From contig JBMNQC010000001.1 of NCBI GenBank assembly GCA_050943935.1, positions 222,943 through 286,942 on the forward strand: a stretch of DNA of 64,000 nt, in the 5' to 3' direction. The notes under the pieces were generated by a model. That model ran no database searches. It was not told where the DNA came from and worked only from the letters and a program-made list of their open reading frames with translations. The position numbers were made by a program, and so were the translations under genes. Origin of the DNA: Heteroscillospira sp050943935 (GTDB taxonomy: Bacteria; Bacillota; Clostridia; Oscillospirales; Oscillospiraceae). Positions 1-7,732 of this stretch are shown here, piece by piece (the stretch's first letter is position 1; the number at the start of each line of letters is the position of its first letter).

Positions 1-181
1 TCACCTTGCCGGATATCTTGTTCTCGCTGGAAATATCCTGCACTCCGACAGTCTCTACCTGAACGGCCACTCCGCTGTCGGTTTCGGGTTCGTTTTCGGC
101 CGCCTCGGCATTATCGGAGCAGCCGGACAGACCCAGCAGCAGCGCCGCCGCGGCGGCAAAAATAAGCAGTTTTCTTTTCAT
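1..181 (-). CDS. RND-type efflux periplasmic adaptor lipoprotein, partial
   Basis: The first 60 residues of a secreted lipoprotein are visible; the gene runs off the left edge. It starts with a KRK-type signal sequence, a run of Ala/Leu and a lipobox LSGC, then an acidic linker, then VAVQVETVGVQDIS followed by SGKV. That is the usual opening of HlyD/AcrA-family adaptors, where the linker leads into the first barrel strand. It sits 17 bp downstream of a TolC-like gene in the same direction, which supports an adaptor role in a multidrug or export pump. The inner-membrane pump gene would lie beyond the edge. The family call rests on a short fragment plus context. Confidence 0.7.
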   Translation of the reverse strand, partial: MKRKLLIFAAAAALLLGLSGCSDNAEAAENEPETDSGVAVQVETVGVQDISSENKISGKV

Positions 182-198
182 AACACAGAACCTCCAAA

Positions 199-1467
199 TC
201 AGTTCAGAATGCCGTGCTCTACAGCCCAGCGGTAATTATTGTACGCGGAAAACAGATTTACCTCCGCAGATGTCACACTATCCTCGGCCTTTGCCACCTT
301 GTCTTTTGCATCCAGCAGCTCATTGTACGAGATGCTGCCCTGGTCGTATTTCATCTGCACCACGGCAAGCTGGTTCTTTTCCAGTTCGAGAGAGGTTTTG
401 GCCGCCTCCAGCACCTGGCGGTAGTCCTTTACCTGGTAAAACAGCGCACGGAAATTGGCCTCGTAGGTCTGCACCACACCGTCATACTGGTACTGTGCCG
501 CCTGCCAGACATGCTGTGCGGCCACATACTCGTATTTATTAGTGTTGTGGTGATACTCGTCCCCGGCGTCCTCATAGTCCTCCCGGGCATCCTCCAGGAC
601 GTTTTTCGCATCCAGCAGGCTGTAGCTGGCGGCCTTGGCGCTTATGAGGTCTTTATCCAGCTCCATAGCGGCAAGCTTATCATCAGACACCGTGGGCAAG
701 GATTTAAGGCTGAGCTCACCGGTTATAGTCTCGCCTACCATCATCTGCATCTGCATATTATAAGTCTTTATGTTCATCTTCAGAGTATCTATACCGCTCA
801 CCAGACTGGCACGTCCGGCACGGACCTGTTCCAGCTGAAGGGCGGAAATCTGCCCTAACTGGTAGCGCAGCTCCATCTCCTTCAAAGTGCGGTCGGTGCT
901 CTGAAGCTGGCGCTCAAGCTGCTCCAGATTGCGGTTCATATCCTGCAGGGCCACATACAGGCTCTCGCCGGCCATAAGTATCTGGTTCTCAGCGTTTTTC
1001 ATCATTTTAATTTTGTCGGAGTTGTCCTTCTGGAGCTTGCCCTCGCGCAGGTCGTCGTAGGTGCTCTTAAGCGCATCGTAGGCCTGCTGCAGGCTTGCTC
1101 CGGTGTAGCTGTCCTTGATATAGACCATGTTCATCCATTGCAGGTCCGCCGTATCGTTGAGCTTATCCCGCACGTCCTCGGTCATCTTATCATAGTCGAT
1201 AGCTTCGACAGCAGCTATATTCTCCTCAAGCACCAGGAGATTTTTGTTGTTCTCCAGCATTCTCGCGCCAAGATTGGCAAAGGAGAGCTCCCCCTCGGCA
1301 TCCGGAGTGACGGCGCCGCTCTCAGTATTGGGGTGGCCCTGAGTGAGAGAGGCGGATATCTGCACCGCCACAGGACGCGCATTGGCGCTGTCCGCCGCCA
1401 GAGCGGGTACGCTGAGGGCAGAAAAGACCGACGCGGCGGCCAGCAGCACGGCAAGTTTCTTTTTCAT
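199..1467 (-). CDS. TolC-family outer membrane efflux-like protein
   Basis: A 422-residue protein with a clear signal peptide (MKKKLAVLLAAASVFSALS, cleavage near ALA-AD) and long amphipathic helices, for example around residues 75-250 and 290-410, in the two-repeat layout of TolC. Motifs such as LQLEQVRAG and YDQGSISYNELLDAKDKV match the conserved helix ends of each repeat. In diderm bacteria TolC forms the outer membrane channel of tripartite efflux pumps. Here the neighbours point to a monoderm Clostridia, where TolC-like proteins occur but their role is unclear. Its start overlaps the stop of the upstream TetR gene (ATGA), so the two are probably translationally coupled, and the adaptor lipoprotein gene follows. 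Confidence 0.82.
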   Translation of the reverse strand: MKKKLAVLLAAASVFSALSVPALAADSANARPVAVQISASLTQGHPNTESGAVTPDAEGELSFANLGARMLENNKNLLVLEENIAAVEAIDYDKMTEDVRDKLNDTADLQWMNMVYIKDSYTGASLQQAYDALKSTYDDLREGKLQKDNSDKIKMMKNAENQILMAGESLYVALQDMNRNLEQLERQLQSTDRTLKEMELRYQLGQISALQLEQVRAGRASLVSGIDTLKMNIKTYNMQMQMMVGETITGELSLKSLPTVSDDKLAAMELDKDLISAKAASYSLLDAKNVLEDAREDYEDAGDEYHHNTNKYEYVAAQHVWQAAQYQYDGVVQTYEANFRALFYQVKDYRQVLEAAKTSLELEKNQLAVVQMKYDQGSISYNELLDAKDKVAKAEDSVTSAEVNLFSAYNNYRWAVEHGILN

Positions 1468-2111
1468 ATCTGGTTCCTCCCATTGGCAGCGGCGCAGCTC
1501 ACTCCCGAACCGCAGAAGCTGCCGTATTGAATAATTCCCATATCTGTCTCCAGATTGCGTCTGGCCGTCTCTCTGGTCTGCATTCCCATCAGCACGCCTA
1601 TTACGGCTGACGCCGTTATCTTCACCAGCAAGCCGTACAGTCTGTCCAGAAACTGCTGGTCGCTTTGGCGCATAAGGGACGTATCCGCATAGCGGTCAAA
1701 GGTTTCGCGCAGGCGGTCAGGCACCTCAAGCACCGCAGACTGCAGGTCTATGCCGGGATTCAGTCTGCCGAAGTCCATGCAGCGCTGCACCTCCGGATTT
1801 ATTTCTCCGCTCTCTTTTATAATTTTATCGTACATTTTCAGCGGCACGCTAAAAATGTTGCCGCCGGAATCCCGCAGCTCTCCGCGGAAGAGCATAGTGA
1901 AATAAAGCTTGATGTCACCGATAAGATATTGCAGCAAATCGTCCTTATCCTTAAAATACTGATAAAAGCTGCCTCTGGGTATACCCGCGTCCTGAATTAT
2001 GCGGTTTATGGATGTTTCCGTCAGCTTTGTGCGGGTAAATTCCCGCCATGCCGCCTCTATAAGCCTCTGTTTTTTCTCCTCAGGCAGTCTGAAAAAAGTG
2101 CCCGTCGGCAT
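1464..2111 (-). CDS. TetR/AcrR-family transcriptional regulator of the efflux operon
   Basis: A regulator of 215 residues when started at the ATG at 2111. That start has AGGAGG seven bases upstream and is preferred over a longer reading frame that begins inside the operator region. The N-terminal HTH is typical of TetR: EEKKQRLIEAAWREFTR, then TSINRIIQDAGIPRGSFYQYFKDKDDL at about residues 8-50. The C-terminal ligand domain is divergent. The gene is first in a tetR-tolC-adaptor operon and lies directly downstream of a consensus promoter that overlaps two inverted repeats. This suggests it represses its own operon and is released by a pump substrate. The inducer is unknown. Confidence 0.88.
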   Translation of the reverse strand: MPTGTFFRLPEEKKQRLIEAAWREFTRTKLTETSINRIIQDAGIPRGSFYQYFKDKDDLLQYLIGDIKLYFTMLFRGELRDSGGNIFSVPLKMYDKIIKESGEINPEVQRCMDFGRLNPGIDLQSAVLEVPDRLRETFDRYADTSLMRQSDQQFLDRLYGLLVKITASAVIGVLMGMQTRETARRNLETDMGIIQYGSFCGSGVSCAAANGRNQI

Positions 2112-2134
2112 CTGTGACCCTCCTGTTCCGAAAT

Positions 2135-2167
2135 ATGACAGTCTGTCGCAAAATGACAACCTGTCAT
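2135..2167. promoter_or_regulatory. Two inverted-repeat operators, probable TetR sites
   Basis: Two palindromes share the half-site ATGACA. One is ATGACA-ACC-TGTCAT (2153-2167). The other is GACAG-T-CTGTC (2137-2147), inside an ATGACAG context that begins at 2135. They lie between the -10 box and the ribosome site of the TetR gene, where bound protein would block transcription. Binding by this TetR is inferred from position. Confidence 0.7.
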
Positions 2168-2170
2168 ATG

Positions 2171-2199
2171 ATTATACGCAGGAGGCCGTAAAGTGTCAA
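2171..2199 (-). promoter_or_regulatory. Sigma-A promoter of the tetR-tolC efflux operon
   Basis: On the minus strand TTGACA (2199-2194) and TATAAT (2176-2171) are separated by exactly 17 bp, a full consensus match. The start site would fall near 2164, inside the inverted repeats just downstream. Confidence 0.85.
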
Positions 2200-2241
2200 T
2201 AGGCCCTATGTGAATATTTCGTTAATATTCCAAACATGGAA

Positions 2242-2266
2242 AAGCGCCCCCAAAAGGAGGCGCTTC
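2242..2266 (-). terminator. Rho-independent terminator after dctM
   Basis: A GC-rich hairpin (AAGCGCCTCC, loop TTTT, GGGGGCGCTT on the minus strand) followed by TTTTCC. It lies just past the stop of the TRAP large permease gene. Confidence 0.75.
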
Positions 2267-2281
2267 CGAAGCGTTTACGCT

Positions 2282-3577
2282 CTATAATCTCATGTTGAGC
2301 ATAGCGGGGAGAGCGGTGCTGATTGGCTCGAAGAATGTTACCAGCAGAACCACCACAACCAAGGCTACAATGAAGGGTATAACCTTTTTGGTGATTGCCT
2401 CCAGATTTATATCCGCCACACCGCAGGCCACGAACAGGCAGCAGCCGAAGGGAGGAGTAATCATGCCCACAGCCAGGGTGACGCAGATTATCATACCGAA
2501 GTGGACGGGGTTCACGCCCACCTGCTCAATAATGGGGAAGAAAATGGGAACCAGGATTATAAGGGCCGCGACAGTGTCCATAAAGGTGCCGACTATCAGC
2601 AGCACGATATCAATGAGCAGCAGGATGACCCACTTGTTGGTGGAGATGCCAAGAATAAATTTCGCGACCATATCGGGGATACGGTTGTAGGTTAGCACAT
2701 AGCCGAACAGGTTCGCGGCGCAGATGAGCAGCAGGACCTGAGCTGTGCTGACAGAGGAGTCTTTCAAAATCTGAATCAGAGATTTAAAGGAGATATTGCG
2801 GTATACAAAAGCGCCCACAACCAGGCCGTAAACAACGGCCACAACGGCGGCCTCGGTAGGTGTGAACTTGCCGCTGTAAATACCGCCCAGTACAATGACA
2901 GGCATAAGTATGGCCAGTATAGCGGATTTAAAGCTGCGCCATATCTCGCCCAGACCGGCCCTGTTGTCCTCACGGTAGCCGTTTTTCTTGGAGATAAAAT
3001 ACACAACGACCATTAGGGCCAGACCCATCAGCAGTCCGGGACCGAAGCCCGCAATGAACAGGGTACTGATGGAGGCTCCTGTGAGGATGCCGTATGTAAC
3101 AAAGGGAATACTGGGCGGAATGATAACGCCTATGGTACCTCCGGCGGCGTTTATTGCCGCGGCGAAGTCTTTATCATATTTGCGCTTTACCATTTCGGGA
3201 ATCATAATACCGCCTATAGCCGCGGTGGTGGCGGCAGAGGAGCCGGAGATGGCGGCGAAGAACATACAGGCAGCGATGGAAACCAGTCCCAGTCCACCGG
3301 AAAAACGTCCGATAAGGGAGTTTGCAAAGGCTATCAGCCGCTCTGATATGCCTCCCTGGCTCATCAAAGTACCGGCGAGAATGAAGAACGGCACCGCCAT
3401 AAAGGAGAAGGAATCACAGGCAGTAAACAGGCGCTTGGGCACAAAATCCAGAGGAATGCCGCTCATAATCATAGCCGGAATGGACGAGAGAATAAGCGCG
3501 TAGGCTATGGGGACTTTCATCATAAACAGCACAATAAGTGTGCCGAAAATAACAAGAGCAATCATACCGGAATTCAC
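2282..3577 (-). CDS. dctM: TRAP transporter large permease (DctM)
   Basis: A 431-residue, highly hydrophobic protein with about 12 membrane segments. It has DctM-family motifs: FMMKVPIAYALI near the N-terminus, PFFILAGTLMSQGG, the central SGSSAATTAAIGG, and PPSIPFVTYG. The large subunit is the sodium-coupled transport channel of tripartite ATP-independent periplasmic transporters. The start is a GTG at 3577, overlapping the stop of the small permease gene (GTGA) and preceded by AGGAGGTGA. Length and order (dctP-dctQ-dctM) are standard. The substrate, probably an organic acid or sugar acid, cannot be told from the sequence. Confidence 0.93.
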   Translation of the reverse strand: MNSGMIALVIFGTLIVLFMMKVPIAYALILSSIPAMIMSGIPLDFVPKRLFTACDSFSFMAVPFFILAGTLMSQGGISERLIAFANSLIGRFSGGLGLVSIAACMFFAAISGSSAATTAAIGGIMIPEMVKRKYDKDFAAAINAAGGTIGVIIPPSIPFVTYGILTGASISTLFIAGFGPGLLMGLALMVVVYFISKKNGYREDNRAGLGEIWRSFKSAILAILMPVIVLGGIYSGKFTPTEAAVVAVVYGLVVGAFVYRNISFKSLIQILKDSSVSTAQVLLLICAANLFGYVLTYNRIPDMVAKFILGISTNKWVILLLIDIVLLIVGTFMDTVAALIILVPIFFPIIEQVGVNPVHFGMIICVTLAVGMITPPFGCCLFVACGVADINLEAITKKVIPFIVALVVVVLLVTFFEPISTALPAMLNMRL

Positions 3578-4080
3578 AGGCCGTTCACCTCCTGACCGTT
3601 ATTCTTTCTGAACAGGTCCACAATACAGTCTACTGTATTGTTTATAAACTGTATTGTCATAAGGCCTCCGCCCAGTACCATCGAAAAATAGGCGTAACCC
3701 ATAGGTATACGCATGGCGGGAGTTTTCTGCATCATGGTGATGTCAACCAGCCTCATGCCGTAATAGAGAATAATTCCGCAGCAGACAAGGCACAGCAGAT
3801 TGGCCAGTATTTCCACCGCATCCTGCACCTTGCGCGGGAATTTGCCGGTGACAAATTCAATGGCAATATGGGATTTTTTCTTGACGCCTATACTGGCGCC
3901 CACATAGCACAGATAGACCATCAGATAGCGTGCAAGCTCCTCAGACCATTTAATGGAGCCGGCAGTGAGTCGCGCCACGACCTGCGCAAATACGACGACT
4001 GTCATGGTTGCCATAACGACGGCCAGAAAGTACATGGTAACAGTTTCCAGCGCATCGCTCAGCTTATGCAGCCATTTCAT
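3574..4080 (-). CDS. dctQ: TRAP transporter small permease (DctQ)
   Basis: A 168-residue membrane protein with four hydrophobic helices, at about residues 14-36, 50-70, 90-110 and 128-150. It has the DctQ signature around residues 40-60 (W-SEELARYLMVYLCYVGAS) and GVKKKSHIAIEFV. The small subunit docks the binding protein to the large permease. It overlaps dctM by 4 bp and is separated from dctP by a 114-bp gap with a hairpin, so the permeases are probably made at lower levels than the binding protein. AAGGAAGTG provides the ribosome site. Confidence 0.92.
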   Translation of the reverse strand: MKWLHKLSDALETVTMYFLAVVMATMTVVVFAQVVARLTAGSIKWSEELARYLMVYLCYVGASIGVKKKSHIAIEFVTGKFPRKVQDAVEILANLLCLVCCGIILYYGMRLVDITMMQKTPAMRIPMGYAYFSMVLGGGLMTIQFINNTVDCIVDLFRKNNGQEVNGL

Positions 4081-4120
4081 GGCAGCACTTCCTTTCTCTT
4101 TTCAATCATATCATTCAAAA

Positions 4121-4154
4121 GACCGCTCCACCGGGGAAAACCGGTAGAGCGGTC
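4121..4154 (-). terminator. Intercistronic hairpin between dctP and dctQ
   Basis: Inverted repeat GACCGCTC...GAGCGGTC with inner CCGG/CCGG pairs, followed on the minus strand by only TTTT. It looks like a leaky terminator or an RNA-stabilising stem that would make dctP transcripts outnumber dctQM transcripts. Confidence 0.6.
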
Positions 4155-4194
4155 AACTGACCCCTTTGTGGGAAACTATTATGTTATACGGAGC

Positions 4195-5247
4195 TTAGAA
4201 CTGGTAGTTGCGGATTGCGTCTATGTTCTCCTGACCGAACTGCTCAGCGAACTCATCATACACGCCGGACAGGGCCTCCTGGAACAGGGCAATGTCGGGA
4301 TAAGTAACCTCAAGACCGGCCTGCTCCATCTCGGCAATCTGCTCGGCCTCGCCGTCCTCGCAGAGGCCTCTCTCATAATCGGCCACTTCCTTGGAAGCGT
4401 CCAGGAGGATCTGCTGCTGTTCGGGCGTGAGCTTGTCCATAGTGCTCTTGGAGAAGAGAATCATGGAGGCGGAATAGACGTGGTTGGTGATAGCCAGATA
4501 CTGCTGGGCCTCATACACGGCGTTGGAGTAGATAACGGCAATGGGGTTCTCCTGACCGTCGATAACTCCCTGCTGCAGAGCTGAGAACACCTCGCTCCAT
4601 GCCATGGGAGTGGGGTCCATGCCCAGAGCGGAGAAAGCAGCGATATGAGCCTGGTTTTCCATGCATCTGAGCTTCAGGCCCTTGCAGTCCTCGGGGGTGT
4701 TGATGGGGTGCTTGGAGTTGGTCATCTCGCGGAAGCCGTTCTCCCAGAAAGCGCCGCCCACGATGCCCAGGTCGCCCAGTTTATCCATGAGGTTCTGGCC
4801 GATCTCACCGTCCAGAACAGCGTGTGCGTGGTCATAGCCGGAGAACAGGTAGGGCAGGTCGAGAATCAGATAATCCTCAATGAAGTTGCCCAGAGGGCCG
4901 GTGGAGGAGACGGCAATATCCAGAGTGCCCATCTGCAGATCCTCAATATTGGCACGCTCGTCGCCAAGCTGAGCGTTTGCGAAGATATCAATCTTAATCT
5001 GACCGTTGGTTCTCTCAGATACAAGCTCGGCAAACTTCTCAAGGCCCATATTATAGGGGTGGGAAGGTGCGGTGGAGCTGGAGGCGCGCAGGGTAATAAC
5101 CTCGCCGCCGGCCTCTGGAGCCGTGCTCTCGGGGCTGCTGGTGCCGCCGGCCTCAGGGGCCGTGCTCTCGGGAGCCGTTTCGCCGCCGCAGGCGGTCATG
5201 CCCAGAACCATAGCCAGGCACAGAAGCATTGCAAGAATCCTTTTCAT
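4195..5247 (-). CDS. dctP: TRAP transporter substrate-binding lipoprotein (DctP)
   Basis: A 350-residue extracellular solute receptor. It has a lipoprotein signal (LAMVLGMTAC, Cys 20) and a low-complexity linker made of two STAPEAGG-type repeats up to about residue 50. The DctP fold follows: ASSSTAPSHPYNMGLEKFAEL, the helix with RCMENQAHIAAFSALGMDPTPMAWSEVF containing the substrate-contact Arg, and GVIDGQENP. It is the first gene of the TRAP operon and delivers ligand to DctQM. The linker repeat is slippage-prone DNA. The substrate is not assignable. AAAAGGAG precedes the ATG. Confidence 0.93.
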   Translation of the reverse strand: MKRILAMLLCLAMVLGMTACGGETAPESTAPEAGGTSSPESTAPEAGGEVITLRASSSTAPSHPYNMGLEKFAELVSERTNGQIKIDIFANAQLGDERANIEDLQMGTLDIAVSSTGPLGNFIEDYLILDLPYLFSGYDHAHAVLDGEIGQNLMDKLGDLGIVGGAFWENGFREMTNSKHPINTPEDCKGLKLRCMENQAHIAAFSALGMDPTPMAWSEVFSALQQGVIDGQENPIAVIYSNAVYEAQQYLAITNHVYSASMILFSKSTMDKLTPEQQQILLDASKEVADYERGLCEDGEAEQIAEMEQAGLEVTYPDIALFQEALSGVYDEFAEQFGQENIDAIRNYQF

Positions 5248-5310
5248 CTTTTTTTACTCCTTTTACTGCTTTATTTAATTGTTAAAAACAATTACAAAAC
5301 AAAACCCACC

Positions 5311-5335
5311 GCTTTGCGAGCTGCTTAGCTGCGGC
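5311..5335 (-). promoter_or_regulatory. Possible structured leader in the dctP 5-prime UTR
   Basis: On the minus strand CCGC and GCGG flank an AGCT-AAGC-AGCT inner repeat and are followed by GGGTTTTGTTTTG. This could form a weak attenuator stem in the roughly 210-nt leader. The structure is tentative. Confidence 0.3.
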
Positions 5336-5463
5336 GCATACGGCAGATATACACAGGTCCGCAAATTTCATTGTAGTATTTTACAGTTGTTCATATTCTC
5401 TACACATCTTTTGTGCGCCATGTATAATTGAAATCAAAGACTATCTGTAATTTTTGTGGTTTT

Positions 5464-5492
5464 ATTATGTAACCAGCCAAGTGAACTGTCAA
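5464..5492 (-). promoter_or_regulatory. Sigma-A promoter of the TRAP operon
   Basis: Minus-strand TTGACA (5492-5487), a 17-bp spacer and CATAAT (5469-5464). The predicted start near 5457 gives a leader of about 210 nt before dctP. Confidence 0.8.
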
Positions 5493-5863
5493 CACCTTTA
5501 TATATTTTTCTTAGCTTTGAATCAAAGCAAGCAAAAGAGAGGTCATACCGCTGTATATTATTTACAAAAATTCTTACCAGTTAAAACCATTTGTCTGAGC
5601 TTTTCAAGGCAATACCGCACAGAGAAGTCAGACCCCCTCCGCTAAGCTGACAAACTATCTCCCATATGCTGCCTAAACTCCGCCGCCCGTAATGCCATAC
5701 CGATAATACACAGAAGAAATATCAAAATTTTTTATGGAGATTCTTTGTGATATACTACAATCGGCTGACAGCAGATACCTGCATATTACGTGGCGCCGCA
5801 TATGTATTGCCCGCAAATCACACTTGGCGGCTCAGGCCTCTTTAAACATTTTCAGTTTCCATA
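5493..5863. other. Non-coding stretch between divergent operons
   Basis: About 370 bp of relatively AT-rich DNA between the TRAP promoter and the PadR promoter. I see no reading frame with a ribosome site, no clear RNA gene and no long repeat. Confidence 0.6.
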
Positions 5864-5892
5864 TTGACATACCTAGAGTTTCGATGTATTAT
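5864..5892 (+). promoter_or_regulatory. Sigma-A promoter of the padR operon
   Basis: TTGACA (5864-5869), a 17-bp spacer and TATTAT (5887-5892). The spacer is almost entirely occupied by the upstream copy of the PadR-type operator. Confidence 0.85.
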
Positions 5893-5914
5893 ATACCTAG
5901 AATTTCTAGGTATA
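5869..5914. promoter_or_regulatory. Tandem PadR operators
   Basis: The downstream site is a perfect palindrome with arms ATACCTAGAA and TTCTAGGTAT around one central T (5893-5913). An imperfect copy, ATACCTAGAG...TTCGATGTAT, occupies 5869-5889, so the two centres are 24 bp apart. The first lies across the promoter spacer and the second between the -10 box and the ribosome site. PadR family members bind ATAC/GTAT-flanked palindromes, so self-repression is a strong inference. Confidence 0.82.
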
Positions 5915-5927
5915 AGGAGGCTGTACC

Positions 5928-6251
5928 ATGAAGCAGAATATGGAACACACACGGCTGCTTGTGCTGAGTCTGCTGCAAGGCGGCGATATGTACGGCTATC
6001 AGATGATAGCCGAGCTGGAGCGCAGATTCGACAAGACTTTTTCCATGAAGGAGGGCACCCTCTACCCCATACTCCGCGCTCTGGAAAACGAGGGGGCGCT
6101 TAAGTCCTACAATCAGGAGACTCCCGCCGGGCGGGTGCGCAAATACTACCGGCTGACAAAAAAAGGCAGCGCCCTTCTGAAGGAAGAGACGGAGCGATGG
6201 AGGGCGTATGAGAAGGCCATAAACTCGGTAGTCGGCCTTGTGTCCGTCTGA
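5928..6251 (+). CDS. PadR-family transcriptional regulator
   Basis: A 107-residue, one-domain regulator. Residues 6-80 form the PadR winged helix: TRLLVLSLLQGGDMYGYQMIAELE, then KEGTLYPILRALENEGAL, then the wing with GRVRKYYRLTKKG. The C-terminal helix for dimerisation is short. AAGGAGG seven bases upstream fixes the ATG. It is first in an operon with two membrane proteins (6261-7684). This PadR/HAAS arrangement is common in Firmicutes, where the regulator represses its own operon. The inducer is unknown. Confidence 0.93.
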   Translation: MKQNMEHTRLLVLSLLQGGDMYGYQMIAELERRFDKTFSMKEGTLYPILRALENEGALKSYNQETPAGRVRKYYRLTKKGSALLKEETERWRAYEKAINSVVGLVSV

Positions 6252-6260
6252 GGTAAGGCT

Positions 6261-6986
6261 ATGGACAGGTTTGAGGACTTCTGCCGGAGCGTGCTGAAAA
6301 GCGCTACCCGGGCCACAGGCGACGAGCAGGCGGAGATAAGCCGGGAGCTGACCGCTCATATGGAGGACCACTACGACGCTCTCATAGAGCGCGGCGTTCC
6401 ACCGGATGAGGCTGTGCAGCGCTCTGTGAGCGAGATGGGCGACCCGGAGGAGCTGGGCAGGCAGCTAAACGCCACTCTGAATCCCTTCTGGCTGATACTG
6501 GGCCGCCTCTGCGTCATAGCGTCCACACTCATTATCATAGGCGCCCTGCTGCCCAGCCTGGCGGGACTTTACACCGTGTGGAACAATATTGAGGCGCGCT
6601 TTGCCGACTCCGGGGACTTCAACAGCCGCAACGACCAGGAGATAGTCTACACAGACTGCGACATAGAGTTTGAGGTGGAGGGACACATAATACGCATAGT
6701 CCGCTACGGCACCGCCATAAGTCAGGACGGCGACTACGGAGTACATATAGACGCCCTTGCCTACACGAAAAATCCCTTTGAACACTGCAACAGCAATTTG
6801 CTCTACAACATAGAGATATACGGCATGGACCGCACCTCCGGCGGAGGACACTCCACCGCGGGCGGCGCGTACTGGGACAGCTTCACGCCTCTGGCCAAGG
6901 GCACGGACACCGCCATCCTCACCTTCGACCTCTACAGCTACCACTATGAGACTGTGCTCACTCTGGATTGGGGGGACGCCGCATGA
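6261..6986 (+). CDS. HAAS/DUF1700-type membrane protein partnered with PadR
   Basis: A 241-residue protein. The N-terminal 70 residues carry the helical HAAS-type pattern: AEISRELTAHMEDHYDALIERG, then PPDEAVQRSVSEMGDPEELGRQLN. A membrane helix follows at about 75-105 (FWLILGRLCVIASTLIIIGAL). The extracytoplasmic C-terminal domain has no recognised family. HAAS proteins accompany PadR regulators and are thought to act in signalling or in control of an envelope stress response. It starts 9 bp after padR with GAGGTAAGG upstream and overlaps the next gene by ATGA. Confidence 0.75.
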   Translation: MDRFEDFCRSVLKSATRATGDEQAEISRELTAHMEDHYDALIERGVPPDEAVQRSVSEMGDPEELGRQLNATLNPFWLILGRLCVIASTLIIIGALLPSLAGLYTVWNNIEARFADSGDFNSRNDQEIVYTDCDIEFEVEGHIIRIVRYGTAISQDGDYGVHIDALAYTKNPFEHCNSNLLYNIEIYGMDRTSGGGHSTAGGAYWDSFTPLAKGTDTAILTFDLYSYHYETVLTLDWGDAA

Positions 6987-7684
6987 AACGGAAACGCACA
7001 TACACCCGCCGCGGGAAAGCCTTCCGACGGCTGAGCTTTCTGCTCATTCTCCTGCTGCTGGGCCACATCACCGGGGTGTACTATGTTCTGCCCTCCCAGG
7101 CTCTCCATTCCCTGGTGCGCAGGGAGGCCGTGGGGGATGTGGACATAGTGCGCACCCTGTACGACCCGGAGCTGCGTGGCACGCCCCTTATGCGCTACTA
7201 TCTCTGCGAAAACGACGATGTGCTGATGCTGGGCGGCACCCGCTTTTATTTCAGCATGGGCTGGCAGTACGACTTTGCCGCCACGGCATCCATGGCCGGG
7301 GACGCGCCTGTGAAGGCCGGAGGCCAGAGCTTCTCCCGGGACGGTGAGGACAAGGCCCTATACGTATTCGGCAGGGTCGACGACCCCAGGGCCGCGCGAG
7401 TCACCGTGGAGACGGAATATTACATCCGGTACGGCGGAGATATTCGGCAGGACAGCGAGCTGTATCCACTCTCTGTGGAGATACCCGCCGGGGCCTATAC
7501 GGAGCACGAGGGAAAAACCTATTTTCTCTACCGGGCAGATGAAATAGCAAACCCGGACTTTCAGCTTGACCCCGGCGACAAGGTGAGGTATGTTGGGCAA
7601 TACAATCTGCGCTGCTATGACGCGGAGGGAGCATTGCTGGGCGAAACAAGAGACATACCCATGAGCTGGACACATTTCGGATAA
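6983..7684 (+). CDS. Membrane-anchored protein of unknown function in the padR operon
   Basis: A 233-residue protein started at the ATG that overlaps the upstream stop (ATGA) with GGGGGG before it. It has a basic N-terminus (KRKRTYTRRGKAFRR), one hydrophobic anchor at about residues 18-38, and a hydrophilic outside domain of about 190 residues rich in short beta-like stretches. I do not recognise a family. By position it is the effector or a cell-surface partner of the HAAS protein. No catalytic motif is evident. Confidence 0.7.
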   Translation: MKRKRTYTRRGKAFRRLSFLLILLLLGHITGVYYVLPSQALHSLVRREAVGDVDIVRTLYDPELRGTPLMRYYLCENDDVLMLGGTRFYFSMGWQYDFAATASMAGDAPVKAGGQSFSRDGEDKALYVFGRVDDPRAARVTVETEYYIRYGGDIRQDSELYPLSVEIPAGAYTEHEGKTYFLYRADEIANPDFQLDPGDKVRYVGQYNLRCYDAEGALLGETRDIPMSWTHFG

Positions 7685-7690
7685 ATATAA

Positions 7691-7726
7691 ACGCCCCGGG
7701 AGCTTGCTGAAAATCTCCCGGGGCGT
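7691..7726. terminator. Bidirectional terminator
   Basis: A perfect 12-bp stem ACGCCCCGGGAG/CTCCCGGGGCGT with a 12-nt loop between two convergent genes. The flanks are T-rich in both directions. Confidence 0.8.
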
Positions 7727-7732
7727 GGTTTA

